From an uncultured Tateyamaria sp. (lineage in GTDB: Bacteria; Pseudomonadota; Alphaproteobacteria; Rhodobacterales; Rhodobacteraceae): a stretch of DNA of 64,000 nt. The position numbers were made by a program, and so were the translations under genes. Positions 53,129-62,908 of the stretch are shown piece after piece. The stretch is taken from the NCBI RefSeq assembly GCF_947497045.1, contig NZ_CANMEU010000004.1, positions 124,001-188,000 on the forward strand. The letters are read 5' to 3'. Every line of letters starts with the position of its first letter. Position 1 is the stretch's first letter. The notes under the pieces are model-generated. The model had not been told where the DNA came from, made no database searches, and was given only the letters and a program-made list of their open reading frames with translations.

Positions 53129-53878
53129 GTGTCACTCAGACGAAGAATTGCAGCATTCCTTGAACCACCGGCACCGGAACCGATTGTGCCACTTATATCG
53201 GAGCCACAGCAATCACCCGAAGAGTCACTTGTCAGACTTCACGACTTCTTGCGGGACGGCGAGTTGGACTACGAAGCTTATCGCGATGTGCAAATTCGCA
53301 AAGCAAACGCCGATACGGGTGACGTTTGGGCAGATCCAAAAACGTTGGATATCATCGCAACATATGTGCTGAAAAAGGTTCCTGACATCTCTTTCGTTTT
53401 GTGCCACGGAAGCAAATCCGGGATGGAATCCTCATATCTTGCAGATAAATTGGGATGCGAAGGGCTTGGTACAGATATCGCTCCTCCCGAACACGCCGAA
53501 GGGGTGGAAGAATGGGACTTTCACGAACGACGCGCCGATTGGAACGGGCGCGCATCCCTTATTTACACTAATGCTCTCGACCACTCTTATGAGCCCAAAA
53601 AGGCATTGGATTGCTGGGTAGAACAGTTAGCCCCAGGGGGGCGAATAATTATTGAGCACACAATGCTCCATGGTCCTGAAGGCGCAAGCAAATCCGATCC
53701 ATTCGGCGCGCACCCACTGATCATGCCATATCTTGTTCTAGAGTGGGGCAGTGGGGCGTATTGCGTGCAAGAAATAATTGTTGCGCCGCACAAAAAACCT
53801 CATTGGAAGCCTGTTGACGGAACTCGTGAGGATACCGACCTCGATATTTGGCTTTATGTTATTGGGCGCACAAATTGA
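53129..53878 (+). CDS. SAM-dependent methyltransferase-like protein in the AT-rich islet
   Basis: This is a 249-residue protein with class I Rossmann features: LCHGSKSGMESSYLADKLGC (loop I region), LGTDIAP, and LIYTNALDHSYEPKKALDCW with LAPGGRIIIEHT, the motif-IV/V area of Methyltransf_11-like enzymes. The glycine-rich loop is divergent (CHGSKSGME), and activity is inferred. GTG 53129 follows GAAGGG. Codon use and GC are unlike the flanking genes, suggesting transfer. Confidence 0.7.
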   Translation: MSLRRRIAAFLEPPAPEPIVPLISEPQQSPEESLVRLHDFLRDGELDYEAYRDVQIRKANADTGDVWADPKTLDIIATYVLKKVPDISFVLCHGSKSGMESSYLADKLGCEGLGTDIAPPEHAEGVEEWDFHERRADWNGRASLIYTNALDHSYEPKKALDCWVEQLAPGGRIIIEHTMLHGPEGASKSDPFGAHPLIMPYLVLEWGSGAYCVQEIIVAPHKKPHWKPVDGTREDTDLDIWLYVIGRTN

Positions 53879-54014
53879 GCGACGTGTAGGATGTTGATCC
53901 CTAAGAGCCACGACCACGAGTCACAATGACCGCAGCGGGCTCAAAGCAGACCTGAGCTGCAACATGTTCACACGGGCGCAAGGCGGACTTATCTGTCGTT
54001 GGCACAGATTTTGA

Positions 54015-54656
54015 TCAATCGGTCGTAGAGGCGACAATTCCAAAAATACGGCCCGACTTAGGAACAAATATTGTAAAGGCAAAAACACCCCACCATTCGG
54101 TTCCAGACCCCAGTTCAGGCACCGCTTCAAGTAGTTTCTTACAGTGCCAATTGTAGATCTTAACATCTTTGTCGGGGATTAGTTGGGAAGTAATCGCAGT
54201 ATAAAGTTTCTGTGTCTCTGACCTCTCAATGCGCAACCCATAAGGAGGATCGCAAAAGGCGTAGGCGAAGCCGCCAGGGTGCCATAGATTTGGGACGTTT
54301 GAAGAGCGACTAGAATAATCGACAATGTCAACAAAATAGGGGTCGACGGTCGAAAAACCTGCCTTTGTTGTCACAACTCCTTTGCTAATCAACTGCCCTT
54401 TGTCACAATCGAACCATGATCCATGAAATGTTTGAATATCAACTTCAAAGGGATCTACTATCCGCAGGCGTTCTTGGTCGACATCGCCGATACCATAACT
54501 TCGGATAGCATAAGCAAGTACTGCTGCGTGGTGGCTTATCGTATCTTCACTGTTCTCACCAAGTGCTATTCCCACTTCTCCGTCTGCTTGGACAAAACGC
54601 TGATAAGAGGGGTTGTCCCAGCCGCGTATGGAAAGTTTGAGTTTGCTATCTGACAT
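54015..54656 (-). CDS. orphan 213-residue protein in the AT-rich islet
   Basis: No family is recognised. The sequence has a FCDPPYGL stretch resembling the DPPY catalytic motif of N6-adenine methyltransferases, but no SAM-binding glycine loop is obvious and the protein is short. It is soluble, without signal or membrane segments. GC content is low compared with the region. It lies convergent to the methyltransferase-like gene, separated by a segment that resembles an intergenic repeat. Confidence 0.6.
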   Translation of the reverse strand: MSDSKLKLSIRGWDNPSYQRFVQADGEVGIALGENSEDTISHHAAVLAYAIRSYGIGDVDQERLRIVDPFEVDIQTFHGSWFDCDKGQLISKGVVTTKAGFSTVDPYFVDIVDYSSRSSNVPNLWHPGGFAYAFCDPPYGLRIERSETQKLYTAITSQLIPDKDVKIYNWHCKKLLEAVPELGSGTEWWGVFAFTIFVPKSGRIFGIVASTTD

Positions 54657-54729
54657 GACGGCAACCTAGCATCCAATCAGAACAACACAATTGAAGGGAG
54701 CTGATTGGCTCAACCCGCCCATCGCCCAA

Positions 54730-55911
54730 CTAAGGCTCGCGAAACGCCTCGCGTGACTTGTAGAGCGGCTTCATCAGGTATTGCAAAACCGTCTTGGACC
54801 CGGTGTGCAACTCGACCTCGGCCTGCATACCGGGGCGGATCGAGATGTCGCGTTGCCGGTCCGTCAGCCCGGATGTGTCCACCCGCAACGTCACCTTGTA
54901 ATGCGGGTCGCCGTCGGGCTTGCGTTCGTCCTTGAACGTGTCAGCCGAGATCAGTTTGACCTCCCCCTTGAGAGAGCCATAGATCGTGTAATCATAAGCG
55001 CTTAGCTTGATCGTCGCATCCTGTCCGGGACGCACGCCGGCGATATCCTTGGGTGCAATGCGGGCCTCGACAAACAGTTCTTCGTCTAGCGGTATGATCT
55101 GAAGGATTTCTTCGCCCGGACGCACGACGCCGCCAATGGTGGTCACGCTCAGGTTGTTCACGATCCCGCGCATGGGGCTGACCAGAACGGTGCGGTTCAA
55201 CTGGTCCTGTGCTGCCTTGTAGGTCTGGCGCAATGTGCCCAGTTCCTTGAGCGTGTCGGAATAGGCCTGTGCGCGCTCCAGCTCGGTTTGGGTTTCGATC
55301 TCGTCCAGTTTGATGCGCGCATCCGCGTGCGCCTTGCGGGCCCGTGTCACCTCGATCAGGGCCACGATCTTGCGCTCAAGCAAATCCTCAAGCAGCGCCT
55401 TTTCCTTGGCCGCCTGTTCCAGCACCCGCTGCGCCCCCTCGCGACGACTAAGGTAGTCGGTCTGGCGCGCCTGCAACAGCGCACGTTCCGAGGCGATCAA
55501 TCCCGGCATTTGCTGTTCCAATGCCCCCGGCACCGCAAAGTCGAACTGACCCGCCAACTCGGCCTCAAGCCGCAACTGACGCACGGCCAGTGCGGTGGTC
55601 TGATCCTGCAAATCATCTGCCTGGCTTTGAAACTGGGTGCCTTGCAGCCGCGCCAGAACGTCGCCGGTGTTGACGATATCACCTTCGGCCACAGCCAGTT
55701 CGGCCAGAATACCCCCTTCGAGGTTCTGGATGATTTGCGGACGCGAGGACGAAATCATCTCGCCCGAGCCGCGCACGATCTCATCAACCCACGCAAAGGC
55801 CGCCCAGAGCACGAACACCAACACGGCCCCGCCACACAGCCAGATCAACAGCGAGGGGCCCCGCATGTCGCTTTCAAGCTGCGCACCAAGGTTTGTGGGG
55901 GCGACACTCAT
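54730..55911 (-). CDS. HlyD-family type I secretion membrane-fusion protein
   Basis: This is a 393-residue adaptor linking the inner-membrane ABC transporter to TolC. An N-terminal helix (LLIWLCGGAVLVFVLWAAFAWVDE) is followed by lipoyl/coiled-coil regions (SQADDLQDQTTALAVRQLRL) and the beta-barrel end (VKLISADTFKDE, ISIRPGMQAEVEL). ATG 55911 overlaps the upstream ABC gene stop (ATGA). It is the last gene of the adhesin - TolC - ABC - HlyD operon, analogous to LapC. Confidence 0.93.
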   Translation of the reverse strand: MSVAPTNLGAQLESDMRGPSLLIWLCGGAVLVFVLWAAFAWVDEIVRGSGEMISSSRPQIIQNLEGGILAELAVAEGDIVNTGDVLARLQGTQFQSQADDLQDQTTALAVRQLRLEAELAGQFDFAVPGALEQQMPGLIASERALLQARQTDYLSRREGAQRVLEQAAKEKALLEDLLERKIVALIEVTRARKAHADARIKLDEIETQTELERAQAYSDTLKELGTLRQTYKAAQDQLNRTVLVSPMRGIVNNLSVTTIGGVVRPGEEILQIIPLDEELFVEARIAPKDIAGVRPGQDATIKLSAYDYTIYGSLKGEVKLISADTFKDERKPDGDPHYKVTLRVDTSGLTDRQRDISIRPGMQAEVELHTGSKTVLQYLMKPLYKSREAFREP

Positions 55912-58142
55912 GCGATTTTGCCCTTCATGGGAACGGACTTGCCGATATGCGCCAACACCTCGTCGCGCGGCCCGTCGATGGTCAGCCGTCCGTTTTGCAG
56001 GATCAGCGTGCGGGTGGTCAGCGACAGAATCGGGACACGGTGGGTCGCGATGATCGCGGTGCGCCCTTCCATCCATTTCTCAAGACGGCTGACCAGCGTG
56101 GTTTCCAACGTCTGATCCAGCGCCGCCGTCGGCTCATCCAGCAGGCAAATCGCCGGGTCCTGCAGCCACAGCCGTGCCCATCCGATCGACTGGCGTTGCC
56201 CGATGCTGAGACCTTGGCCGCCGTCCAGAATATCCAGATCAAGCCCCTTGTGGTGGCCTTTCACAAACGGCCCAAGCCCCGCGAAATCGAGGGCTGCGTA
56301 CAGGCGATCATCATCTTGTTCGAGCATCGTCAGGTTCAGGTTGTCGCGCAGCGTGCCCGAAAACAGGCGCACATCCTGCCCCAGATAGCCCACGAGCCGG
56401 CGCAGATCGCGTGGTTCGATCTGGCTCATGTCGGTGCCGTCGATCAGCACGCGGCCCTTGGTCGGCGCATAAAGCCCCGACAGAATTTTCAACAATGAGG
56501 ACTTGCCCGCGCCGTTTGAGCCTAGCACTGCCACCCGCTGGCCCGGCATGATCTGCACGCCCGGAATGTCCAGCGTCGGCGCACCCTCATCGTCATATTG
56601 GAACTGCACCTCGCGCAGCTCAAACTGCCCCTTCAGCTCTTCGCGGCGCAGATAGGTGCGCGTGGCGTCAGTGTCTTGCGCGGCATGGGCGATCCCTTCG
56701 AGACCATCAAGCGCCGCCTTCACATTGCCCCACCGCGCCATGGTCCCCGCCAATTGGGTCAGCGGGGCAAGCGTGCGCGAGGTCAGGATACCGACCGCGA
56801 TGATCGAGCCCACGGTGAATTGCCCGGCAAAAACCAGATAGGTGCCCGCGATCACCGCCGCCACATAAGTCATCTGCTGGATGCCCTGGCTCCAGAATGT
56901 CAGGGCCGAGGCGAGGCGACGTTGGTCGGACGACTTCATCGCGCTGAGCGTGGTCAATTCCTGCCACAGCCGCATCACCCGGTCCTCACCGCGCTGCGTC
57001 TTGACGGTGTCGCGCTCAAAGATGGCCTCGTGCAAGAGCCGCGACGACTTGGCGGATGCGCCTTGGGTTTCCTGCGTCAGCTGCAACATCCGCTTTTGCA
57101 GGAAAAATCCGGGCACGACCATCAGAATGCCCCCAAGGATCAGCACCCACACCACCGGACCTGCGATGGAGGCCACAAGCAGCAGGAACACAAAGATAAA
57201 CGGGATGTCGGCAATCGTACCGATGGTCGAGGCGGTAAAGAATTCGCGCACCGACCCGAACTCGCGCATTGCCGAAAACGTCATGGAAGGCGACTGACCG
57301 CGCACATCCGAGCGCATGCCGATCACTCGCTGCATCAAGAGTTGCAGCACCGACAATTCGATCTGCCGCCCTGCCCCGTCCATCAGCCGAGCACGGGCCA
57401 CCTTGATGAACGCCTCCATCAGCAAGGCCAGACAGGCCCCGGCGGCCAGCACCCACAGAGTCGCTTCGGACTGGTGCGGGATCACCCGGTCATAGACTTG
57501 CAGCGAAAACAGCGCCACGGCGACCGCCAGCAGATTGGCCACGAAAGAGCCAAGCGCGATCTCGGCCAGCGATTTGCGGAAGCGGTGAAATTCGCCCCAG
57601 AACCAGTGGGTTGCCACATTTTTGGTCTGGTGGATTTCGGCCACGCGTTCCAGCGGCGCTTCGGCCCGCACGGTCATGCCCGCAAAGAAGGGCGCAAATT
57701 CGGTGACAGGCACCTGCGCGCGATTGTCGGTGCAGGTCTTGTCGTAAATCACCAGATCGCCACGCGTCTGGCCCAGCACCAACACCACTTGCCCGCTTGT
57801 CATATAGGCCAGTGCGGGCCATTGGTCGGCGCTCAATGCCTCAATCGTGCGCACTTGGGCGATCAGGCCCGCGGCCTCAAGCCCCTTGGCAATGGCCGCA
57901 GCCTCAACCGCGTCACTGGCCCCTTTGGAGGTGGACAGGCGCAAGGCGTCAAACACGTCAGAGCGGGCGGTGTTCACCCCAAGGATACGCGCAAAAGCCA
58001 CCGACAGGTCTGCGCGGGTGCGCAAGCGGTCCTCGAACCGGTTGGCGTTGTCAGCGACAGGGCGTTCGGTGGTCGGGGCCGCCTTGATGCTGGCCCGGTT
58101 GCCGTTGGTGATGGTGAGGGTAAAGGGCCGCGCTAGGGTCAA
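55908..58142 (-). CDS. type I secretion ABC transporter, permease/ATPase (LapB-like)
   Basis: This is a 744-residue protein. Domain order: a degenerate C39-like N-terminal domain without the catalytic cysteine (SADQWPALAYMTSGQVVLVL), six membrane helices, and a C-terminal ATPase with Walker A VLGSNGAGKSSLL, signature LSIGQRQSIGWARLW and Walker B ICLLDEPTAALD. The C39-like domain binds the substrate rather than cleaving it. Start ATG 58142 overlaps the TolC stop. Together with TolC and HlyD it exports the adjacent adhesin. Confidence 0.95.
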   Translation of the reverse strand: MTLARPFTLTITNGNRASIKAAPTTERPVADNANRFEDRLRTRADLSVAFARILGVNTARSDVFDALRLSTSKGASDAVEAAAIAKGLEAAGLIAQVRTIEALSADQWPALAYMTSGQVVLVLGQTRGDLVIYDKTCTDNRAQVPVTEFAPFFAGMTVRAEAPLERVAEIHQTKNVATHWFWGEFHRFRKSLAEIALGSFVANLLAVAVALFSLQVYDRVIPHQSEATLWVLAAGACLALLMEAFIKVARARLMDGAGRQIELSVLQLLMQRVIGMRSDVRGQSPSMTFSAMREFGSVREFFTASTIGTIADIPFIFVFLLLVASIAGPVVWVLILGGILMVVPGFFLQKRMLQLTQETQGASAKSSRLLHEAIFERDTVKTQRGEDRVMRLWQELTTLSAMKSSDQRRLASALTFWSQGIQQMTYVAAVIAGTYLVFAGQFTVGSIIAVGILTSRTLAPLTQLAGTMARWGNVKAALDGLEGIAHAAQDTDATRTYLRREELKGQFELREVQFQYDDEGAPTLDIPGVQIMPGQRVAVLGSNGAGKSSLLKILSGLYAPTKGRVLIDGTDMSQIEPRDLRRLVGYLGQDVRLFSGTLRDNLNLTMLEQDDDRLYAALDFAGLGPFVKGHHKGLDLDILDGGQGLSIGQRQSIGWARLWLQDPAICLLDEPTAALDQTLETTLVSRLEKWMEGRTAIIATHRVPILSLTTRTLILQNGRLTIDGPRDEVLAHIGKSVPMKGKIA

Positions 58143-59479
58143 ATCTTGTCTCCATCCGCCAGAACGCCCTGTACGCGCGCCAATTCGATCTGCACACGCA
58201 AGGCTTCGTATTTCACAGTGACTTCAGCGGCTTGGCGAGCGGCGAAGGTTTCGTAGACGCCGACAACATCCATGACCTGACGGCGCCCTGCCTCGTATTG
58301 GTCCTGAAACAGGTCCAGGTTCGCCTTGGCCTGCGCCGTCAGGGTGCGCGCCTCACCGGCCTGACGCTCGGTGGCCGCAACACGGCCTTCAAGCCGACGC
58401 AATGTGCGGTTTGAATCCTCGGTCGCCTGCGCCACATCGCGCCCCGCCGCCTCTTTGGCGGCCTCAAGTGCGCGCAGCCGCGCACCGGTGCCCAGACCAA
58501 TGCCCATGCCGCCCGCCGTGATGCCAGCCCCGCTGTTTTCACCCAGGGTCGCCTGTGCACTGACGCCCGGCAACTGATTGGCACGGTCGATCTGGAACTG
58601 CGCGATGTTGCGCTCTTTTTCCGCCTCGGCACGGGTCACGGCCAGCGGTTGGGCGGCGGCGGCACTGATCATCAGCGTTTGTTGGCCACGCACATCGTCC
58701 AAGGGCTGGATCGCCATCGCATTCAATTCGGCAATGGCGGTGGCTGCCGCCTCTTGGCCGGACGCGATACTGGCGCGAATTTCGGCAAGCTTTTGGCGAA
58801 TGACGTTCAAATCAGACATGTCCGACACCCCGCCCCGCACGCGCTCGGACATGATGTAGTCAAAATGTTCCATCTCGCGCAGGGTAACGCGGTGCAGGGC
58901 CGTGGCCTCGCGCGCCTCGGCTGCGTCAAGGTACAGCCCAAGGCCCGTGGCAACCCGGTCATTTGTGTCTTCGGCCAAGGCCACGGCGGCGACCTCGACA
59001 TCAGCCTTGGCAAAGGCACGTTCACCCTTTTTGCGCCCATTGTCGAACAGGACCTGATCAACAACGATCTGGCTGATGATATCACCAAGCGAATTCAATG
59101 AGATACGGGGGCCGACCGTGGGCAGCCAATTCTTTGAGGCCGCCTCGGCGCGCAGCCGTGCGGCGCGTAGTTCCGTTTCGGCAGCGCGTGCATTTGCGGC
59201 CAAAACGGCCGTTGCCACTTCGTCATAGGCGCTGTTTGCCGGCAACACCGTCTGGCGAGCCAGCAGCCCTTGGATCACCGCGCTGTCGGCGTTCAGTGTC
59301 TCGTCATTCTTGGTCGGGGTTTCGCGCAAGGCGACCGTGTCGCTTGGGGGCTCGACAGAGGTTTGAGCACCCGTGCTCAGCCGCGAAACAAACGGGGTCT
59401 CCCCCATATCTGCCAGACACCCCGCTGTCAGCGAGATCGCGGCACACATTGCCACACCCTTAATACCACCTTGCCCCAT
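58139..59479 (-). CDS. TolC-family outer-membrane channel of the type I system
   Basis: This is a 446-residue outer-membrane lipoprotein (signal with ISLTAGC lipobox). It has the TolC alpha-barrel helices (DVEVAAVALAEDTNDRVATG, EATALHRVTLREMEHFDYIM and the second repeat ERNIAQFQIDRANQLPGVSA). GGGAA lies nine bases before ATG 59479. It lies 128 bases downstream of the adhesin gene and is coupled to the ABC gene. Confidence 0.9.
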   Translation of the reverse strand: MGQGGIKGVAMCAAISLTAGCLADMGETPFVSRLSTGAQTSVEPPSDTVALRETPTKNDETLNADSAVIQGLLARQTVLPANSAYDEVATAVLAANARAAETELRAARLRAEAASKNWLPTVGPRISLNSLGDIISQIVVDQVLFDNGRKKGERAFAKADVEVAAVALAEDTNDRVATGLGLYLDAAEAREATALHRVTLREMEHFDYIMSERVRGGVSDMSDLNVIRQKLAEIRASIASGQEAAATAIAELNAMAIQPLDDVRGQQTLMISAAAAQPLAVTRAEAEKERNIAQFQIDRANQLPGVSAQATLGENSGAGITAGGMGIGLGTGARLRALEAAKEAAGRDVAQATEDSNRTLRRLEGRVAATERQAGEARTLTAQAKANLDLFQDQYEAGRRQVMDVVGVYETFAARQAAEVTVKYEALRVQIELARVQGVLADGDKI

Positions 59480-59607
59480 AGTCAGTTCCCGTTTCGGGTT
59501 TTTATCGTTTTTGAGGTTGGGCGCGGTTGCGGGGGTCCGGTCCGCGCCTCATGTCTTGCTGGAATGCTCGAAATTGTTTTTGTTGTTCTTGCCCAGTGAA
59601 GTTTCGT

Positions 59608-62600
59608 TTACGCGATAGCCGTGTTCACGTTGATGTCGTCATCCAAAATGACGGTGCCTTCAGTACCAAGCGAATAGACATCATATGTCGATCCATCGAC
59701 CTGTACCGATCCGGTGCGGCTGGCACCTGCGATGGTGACGGTATCGTCGCTACCGCCGTGGATGGTAACGGTGTTTGTCGCATCCGAGAGCGCCACAAGC
59801 TGGGCCTCGGTGATCGTCAGGTTCGCCTCTTCCGCGAATTGCAGATCGACGGCCTCGACTTCGTGGTCGCCCAAGCCTGGGTTCGACAAGTCGACGGTGG
59901 AGTTGGCGTCGCCATCATCCAGCACCACATAGGTGCCCGATGTGTTGCCCGCTACATCTGCCGAATCGACGATAAGGTGCGAGCCGTTGGGCACGTTCGA
60001 GGTGAAGGTAAAGTTCGTCTCGTTGATCGCATTGATATCCGTTGCAATGACCGACACATCGCTGATCGAGCCGCTGCTGTCGACCTGCGCCACGGAGAGA
60101 TCGCCATCGCTTTGCTCGGTCGAGATGCCGCGAATGCTGGACACGCCCTGGTTCACACTGGCAACGACGGGGCCGTCAGGTGCCTCGGTGTCGATGCTGA
60201 CGGTGTCGGACAAGGTGTCGGTGTTGCCCACCGCATCCGTGGCCATGACGGTGATGTCCGCGGTGTAGGTGCCCGGCGCAATGGCGCTTGGCGGAATATT
60301 CAGCGACCAGTTGCCCGCGCTGTCCACCGTGGCGGCCAGAACCGTCCCATGGAAATCGACCATCACGGTCGAGCCCGGCTCGACCTGCCCGCCAAGCGAG
60401 ATGCCTTCGCGCGCTTCTGCACCGTTGATGATATCATCCGTTGCGATGGTGTCCTGAATGGTCAGTTGATTGACCAATGTGTCGACCCGCACCGTATCGG
60501 TCACAGTTGCCACGTTGCCAGCCACATCGGTCGCCGTCACGGACACGCCAGTGGTGTATTCCCCGGTCGGGATCTGGGCGGCGGTGAAGGGGGCCTGCCA
60601 GTTGCCGTTCACGTCCACAATCGCCTGCACGGTGACCGCACCCAAGGTGACAGCCACGGTTGAGCCCGGCTCGGTCGTGCCCGTCAGGATCGTGCCGTCA
60701 GACCGCTCGGCCTCGGAAATCACGTTGTCGCCTTCGATCACATCCGCGGCGACCGACAGGTTGTCGACCTGTGTGTCAACGAGCACGGTGTCCGTCACGG
60801 TGATCGAGTTGCCAGCCGCATCGGTGGTCGTTGCCGAAATATTGGCGTCATATGTGCCCGCCGTAATCTCGGACGATGTATAAAGCGTCTGCCACACCCC
60901 GGCCTGGTTCGCGACAGCCTGATGGGTCACACCGTGCAGGCTTACGTTCACAATCGCGCCCGGATCGGCCCGCCCGGACAGGATCACCCCATCGCTGGCT
61001 TCGACAAAGTTGATGACGTCATCTGTTTCAATCGGGCCGTTCAGGGTCAGCAACCCGGCCTCGGTATCCACATTGACGATCTGATTGATGCTGCGGGTGT
61101 TGCCAGCGGCGTCTGTCGCCGTCGCAACCATTTGTGACGTGTAGGTGCCAGGCGCGATATCGCTGGCCGCAAAGGTTGCGGTCCATGTTCCATCTGCCGC
61201 CACCACCGCAGCGGCTGTTGCGGTGCCAAGCTGCACGGAAACGCTCGATCCCGGCTCAGTCACGCCTGTAACCACCAGCCCTGATGTGGCTTCGGCTGCG
61301 TTGATCACGCCATCCGCACCGCCTGTGGTCGAAGTATAGCTGAGCGCATTGACCAGCGTGTCGATCTCAATCGTGCCCGTCGCGGTCGAGGTGTTGCCCG
61401 CCGTGTCCGTGGCTGTGGCACTGATGGTCGCGGTCTGCTCGCCTGCGGGCACCTCGCCGGCGGTGTAGTCCACCGTCCAGTTGCCTGATCCGTCAACCGT
61501 TGCGGCCCGTGTGATGCCGTTGAATGTCACATTCACGCTCGAGCCTGGCTGCGCGGTCCCGGTGAGAGTGATCCCGTCGGCGGCCTCGGCGGCATTGACG
61601 ACCCCATCGGTTTCGACTGTGGCTGTGGCGATGGACACCTCTGCGATGGTGTCGACCACGAGGGTGTCGGTCACGGTTGTTGTGTTGCCGAACGCATCCG
61701 AGGCAATGATCGTGATGGTGCTGTCATATTCACCATCCGCCAACGTGCCTGCCTGCCATGTCGCAGACCACGCACCAGTGTCATCTACGGTGGCCGTCCG
61801 CGTCACGCTGTCAATGGTGATCGACAACGTCGCACCCGGCTCGCCGGTGCCAGTGAGCGTCACACCGCTTGAAAGCTCGGCATCGTTGACCGTGTGGCCC
61901 ACGCTTTGCACACCTGTGCTGAACGCAACGGCAGGCCCGACCGTATCGATCACGAATTCAGGGCCATTGATTACGGTTGTGCCGCCGCCCGCGTGGCTGA
62001 AATCAACCACGGGCGTGACAGTACCATCACCGGGAAAGCTTGCGCCCTCATAGGTGACCGACCATGTCCCGTCAGTTGCAATAGTTGTGGTTTGAACGGA
62101 ACCGCCCGCGTTTACCGAAACGGTATCGCCCGGTTCGCCCGTGCCGGACACCACAAAGGTGTGGGTCGTTGTGTCATCGCCACCGATATTGGTGGATGTG
62201 CCGACATTATCGACCGTAGGTGTTGCCGGATCCGGGTCGGATGTGCCGCCGGTTGTGGTCGTGTCGTCGCCATCATCGCCACCACCACCACCACCACCGC
62301 CGCCAAGGACCGCAGCACCGCCCAAAACGGCCGCGCCCGCCGCCGCAGCGCCACCGCCACCCAACAGGCCCGCGCCCAACAGACCCGCACCAAGCATGGA
62401 TACGTCATCGTCCTGATCGGCATATACGCCTGCGTCTGCAATCTCGGTTCGACCCAGATAGATCAGGTCATCGGACGGGCTCCACTTGCCCCACTGCTCG
62501 GTCGGGCCGAATTGGGCAATCAATTCCCCGTCGGTGGTTTCGACGAAAGCCACCTCGTTCAGATAGCCATCCGCCGAAATAAACAGGCGGTTCGTCTCGC

Positions 62601-62823
62601 CAATATCGTTAAAGTAGTTTTCGAGGGTGATCTGGCGTCCATCCACCAGAGTGATCAAGAGATCCTCACCAACCCGCTGTTGGGAGATCATATCGATCTG
62701 TCGAAGATTTAGGGAAACTTCCTGTCCGCTTGTCAGCGCAACCGTCGTATTTCCGTCTTGTGGAACAACCCCACGCTGCAACGCGCCCGCACCATCGCGA
62801 ACGACGAAATCAATCGCCTTCAT
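59608..62823 (-). CDS. large Ig-repeat surface adhesin (BapA/LapA-like), exported by type I secretion
   Basis: This is a 1071-residue protein. Residues 1-120 are a BapA-type prefix (MKAIDFVVRDGAGALQRGVV), followed by an Ala/Gly-rich segment (residues about 143-182), a linker, one divergent Ig unit (about 200-294) and six Ig-like units of 97-98 residues each ending VDT (295-879). The C-terminus (880-1071) with YDVYSLG and VILDDDINVNTAIA resembles the secretion end of T1SS adhesins. ATG 62823 starts the prefix; the upstream extension is unsupported. It would stay bound to the cell surface via the N-terminal segment. Confidence 0.9.
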   Translation of the reverse strand: MKAIDFVVRDGAGALQRGVVPQDGNTTVALTSGQEVSLNLRQIDMISQQRVGEDLLITLVDGRQITLENYFNDIGETNRLFISADGYLNEVAFVETTDGELIAQFGPTEQWGKWSPSDDLIYLGRTEIADAGVYADQDDDVSMLGAGLLGAGLLGGGGAAAAGAAVLGGAAVLGGGGGGGGGDDGDDTTTTGGTSDPDPATPTVDNVGTSTNIGGDDTTTHTFVVSGTGEPGDTVSVNAGGSVQTTTIATDGTWSVTYEGASFPGDGTVTPVVDFSHAGGGTTVINGPEFVIDTVGPAVAFSTGVQSVGHTVNDAELSSGVTLTGTGEPGATLSITIDSVTRTATVDDTGAWSATWQAGTLADGEYDSTITIIASDAFGNTTTVTDTLVVDTIAEVSIATATVETDGVVNAAEAADGITLTGTAQPGSSVNVTFNGITRAATVDGSGNWTVDYTAGEVPAGEQTATISATATDTAGNTSTATGTIEIDTLVNALSYTSTTGGADGVINAAEATSGLVVTGVTEPGSSVSVQLGTATAAAVVAADGTWTATFAASDIAPGTYTSQMVATATDAAGNTRSINQIVNVDTEAGLLTLNGPIETDDVINFVEASDGVILSGRADPGAIVNVSLHGVTHQAVANQAGVWQTLYTSSEITAGTYDANISATTTDAAGNSITVTDTVLVDTQVDNLSVAADVIEGDNVISEAERSDGTILTGTTEPGSTVAVTLGAVTVQAIVDVNGNWQAPFTAAQIPTGEYTTGVSVTATDVAGNVATVTDTVRVDTLVNQLTIQDTIATDDIINGAEAREGISLGGQVEPGSTVMVDFHGTVLAATVDSAGNWSLNIPPSAIAPGTYTADITVMATDAVGNTDTLSDTVSIDTEAPDGPVVASVNQGVSSIRGISTEQSDGDLSVAQVDSSGSISDVSVIATDINAINETNFTFTSNVPNGSHLIVDSADVAGNTSGTYVVLDDGDANSTVDLSNPGLGDHEVEAVDLQFAEEANLTITEAQLVALSDATNTVTIHGGSDDTVTIAGASRTGSVQVDGSTYDVYSLGTEGTVILDDDINVNTAIA
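62278..62304 (-). repeat. in-frame trinucleotide (glycine) microsatellite in the adhesin gene
   Basis: A run of CCA/CCG triplets on the plus strand (62281-62304) encodes the poly-glycine linker (residues about 174-182). Being in frame, length changes would alter only the linker. Such runs can vary between strains. Confidence 0.5.
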
Positions 62824-62908
62824 AACACCACCACTCTCGCCTCTGGCCGCATTTTTGCGGTCCAATAATCTAGATGCCGCTGACGTTGGATCGCCGTGCT
62901 GACATTCA

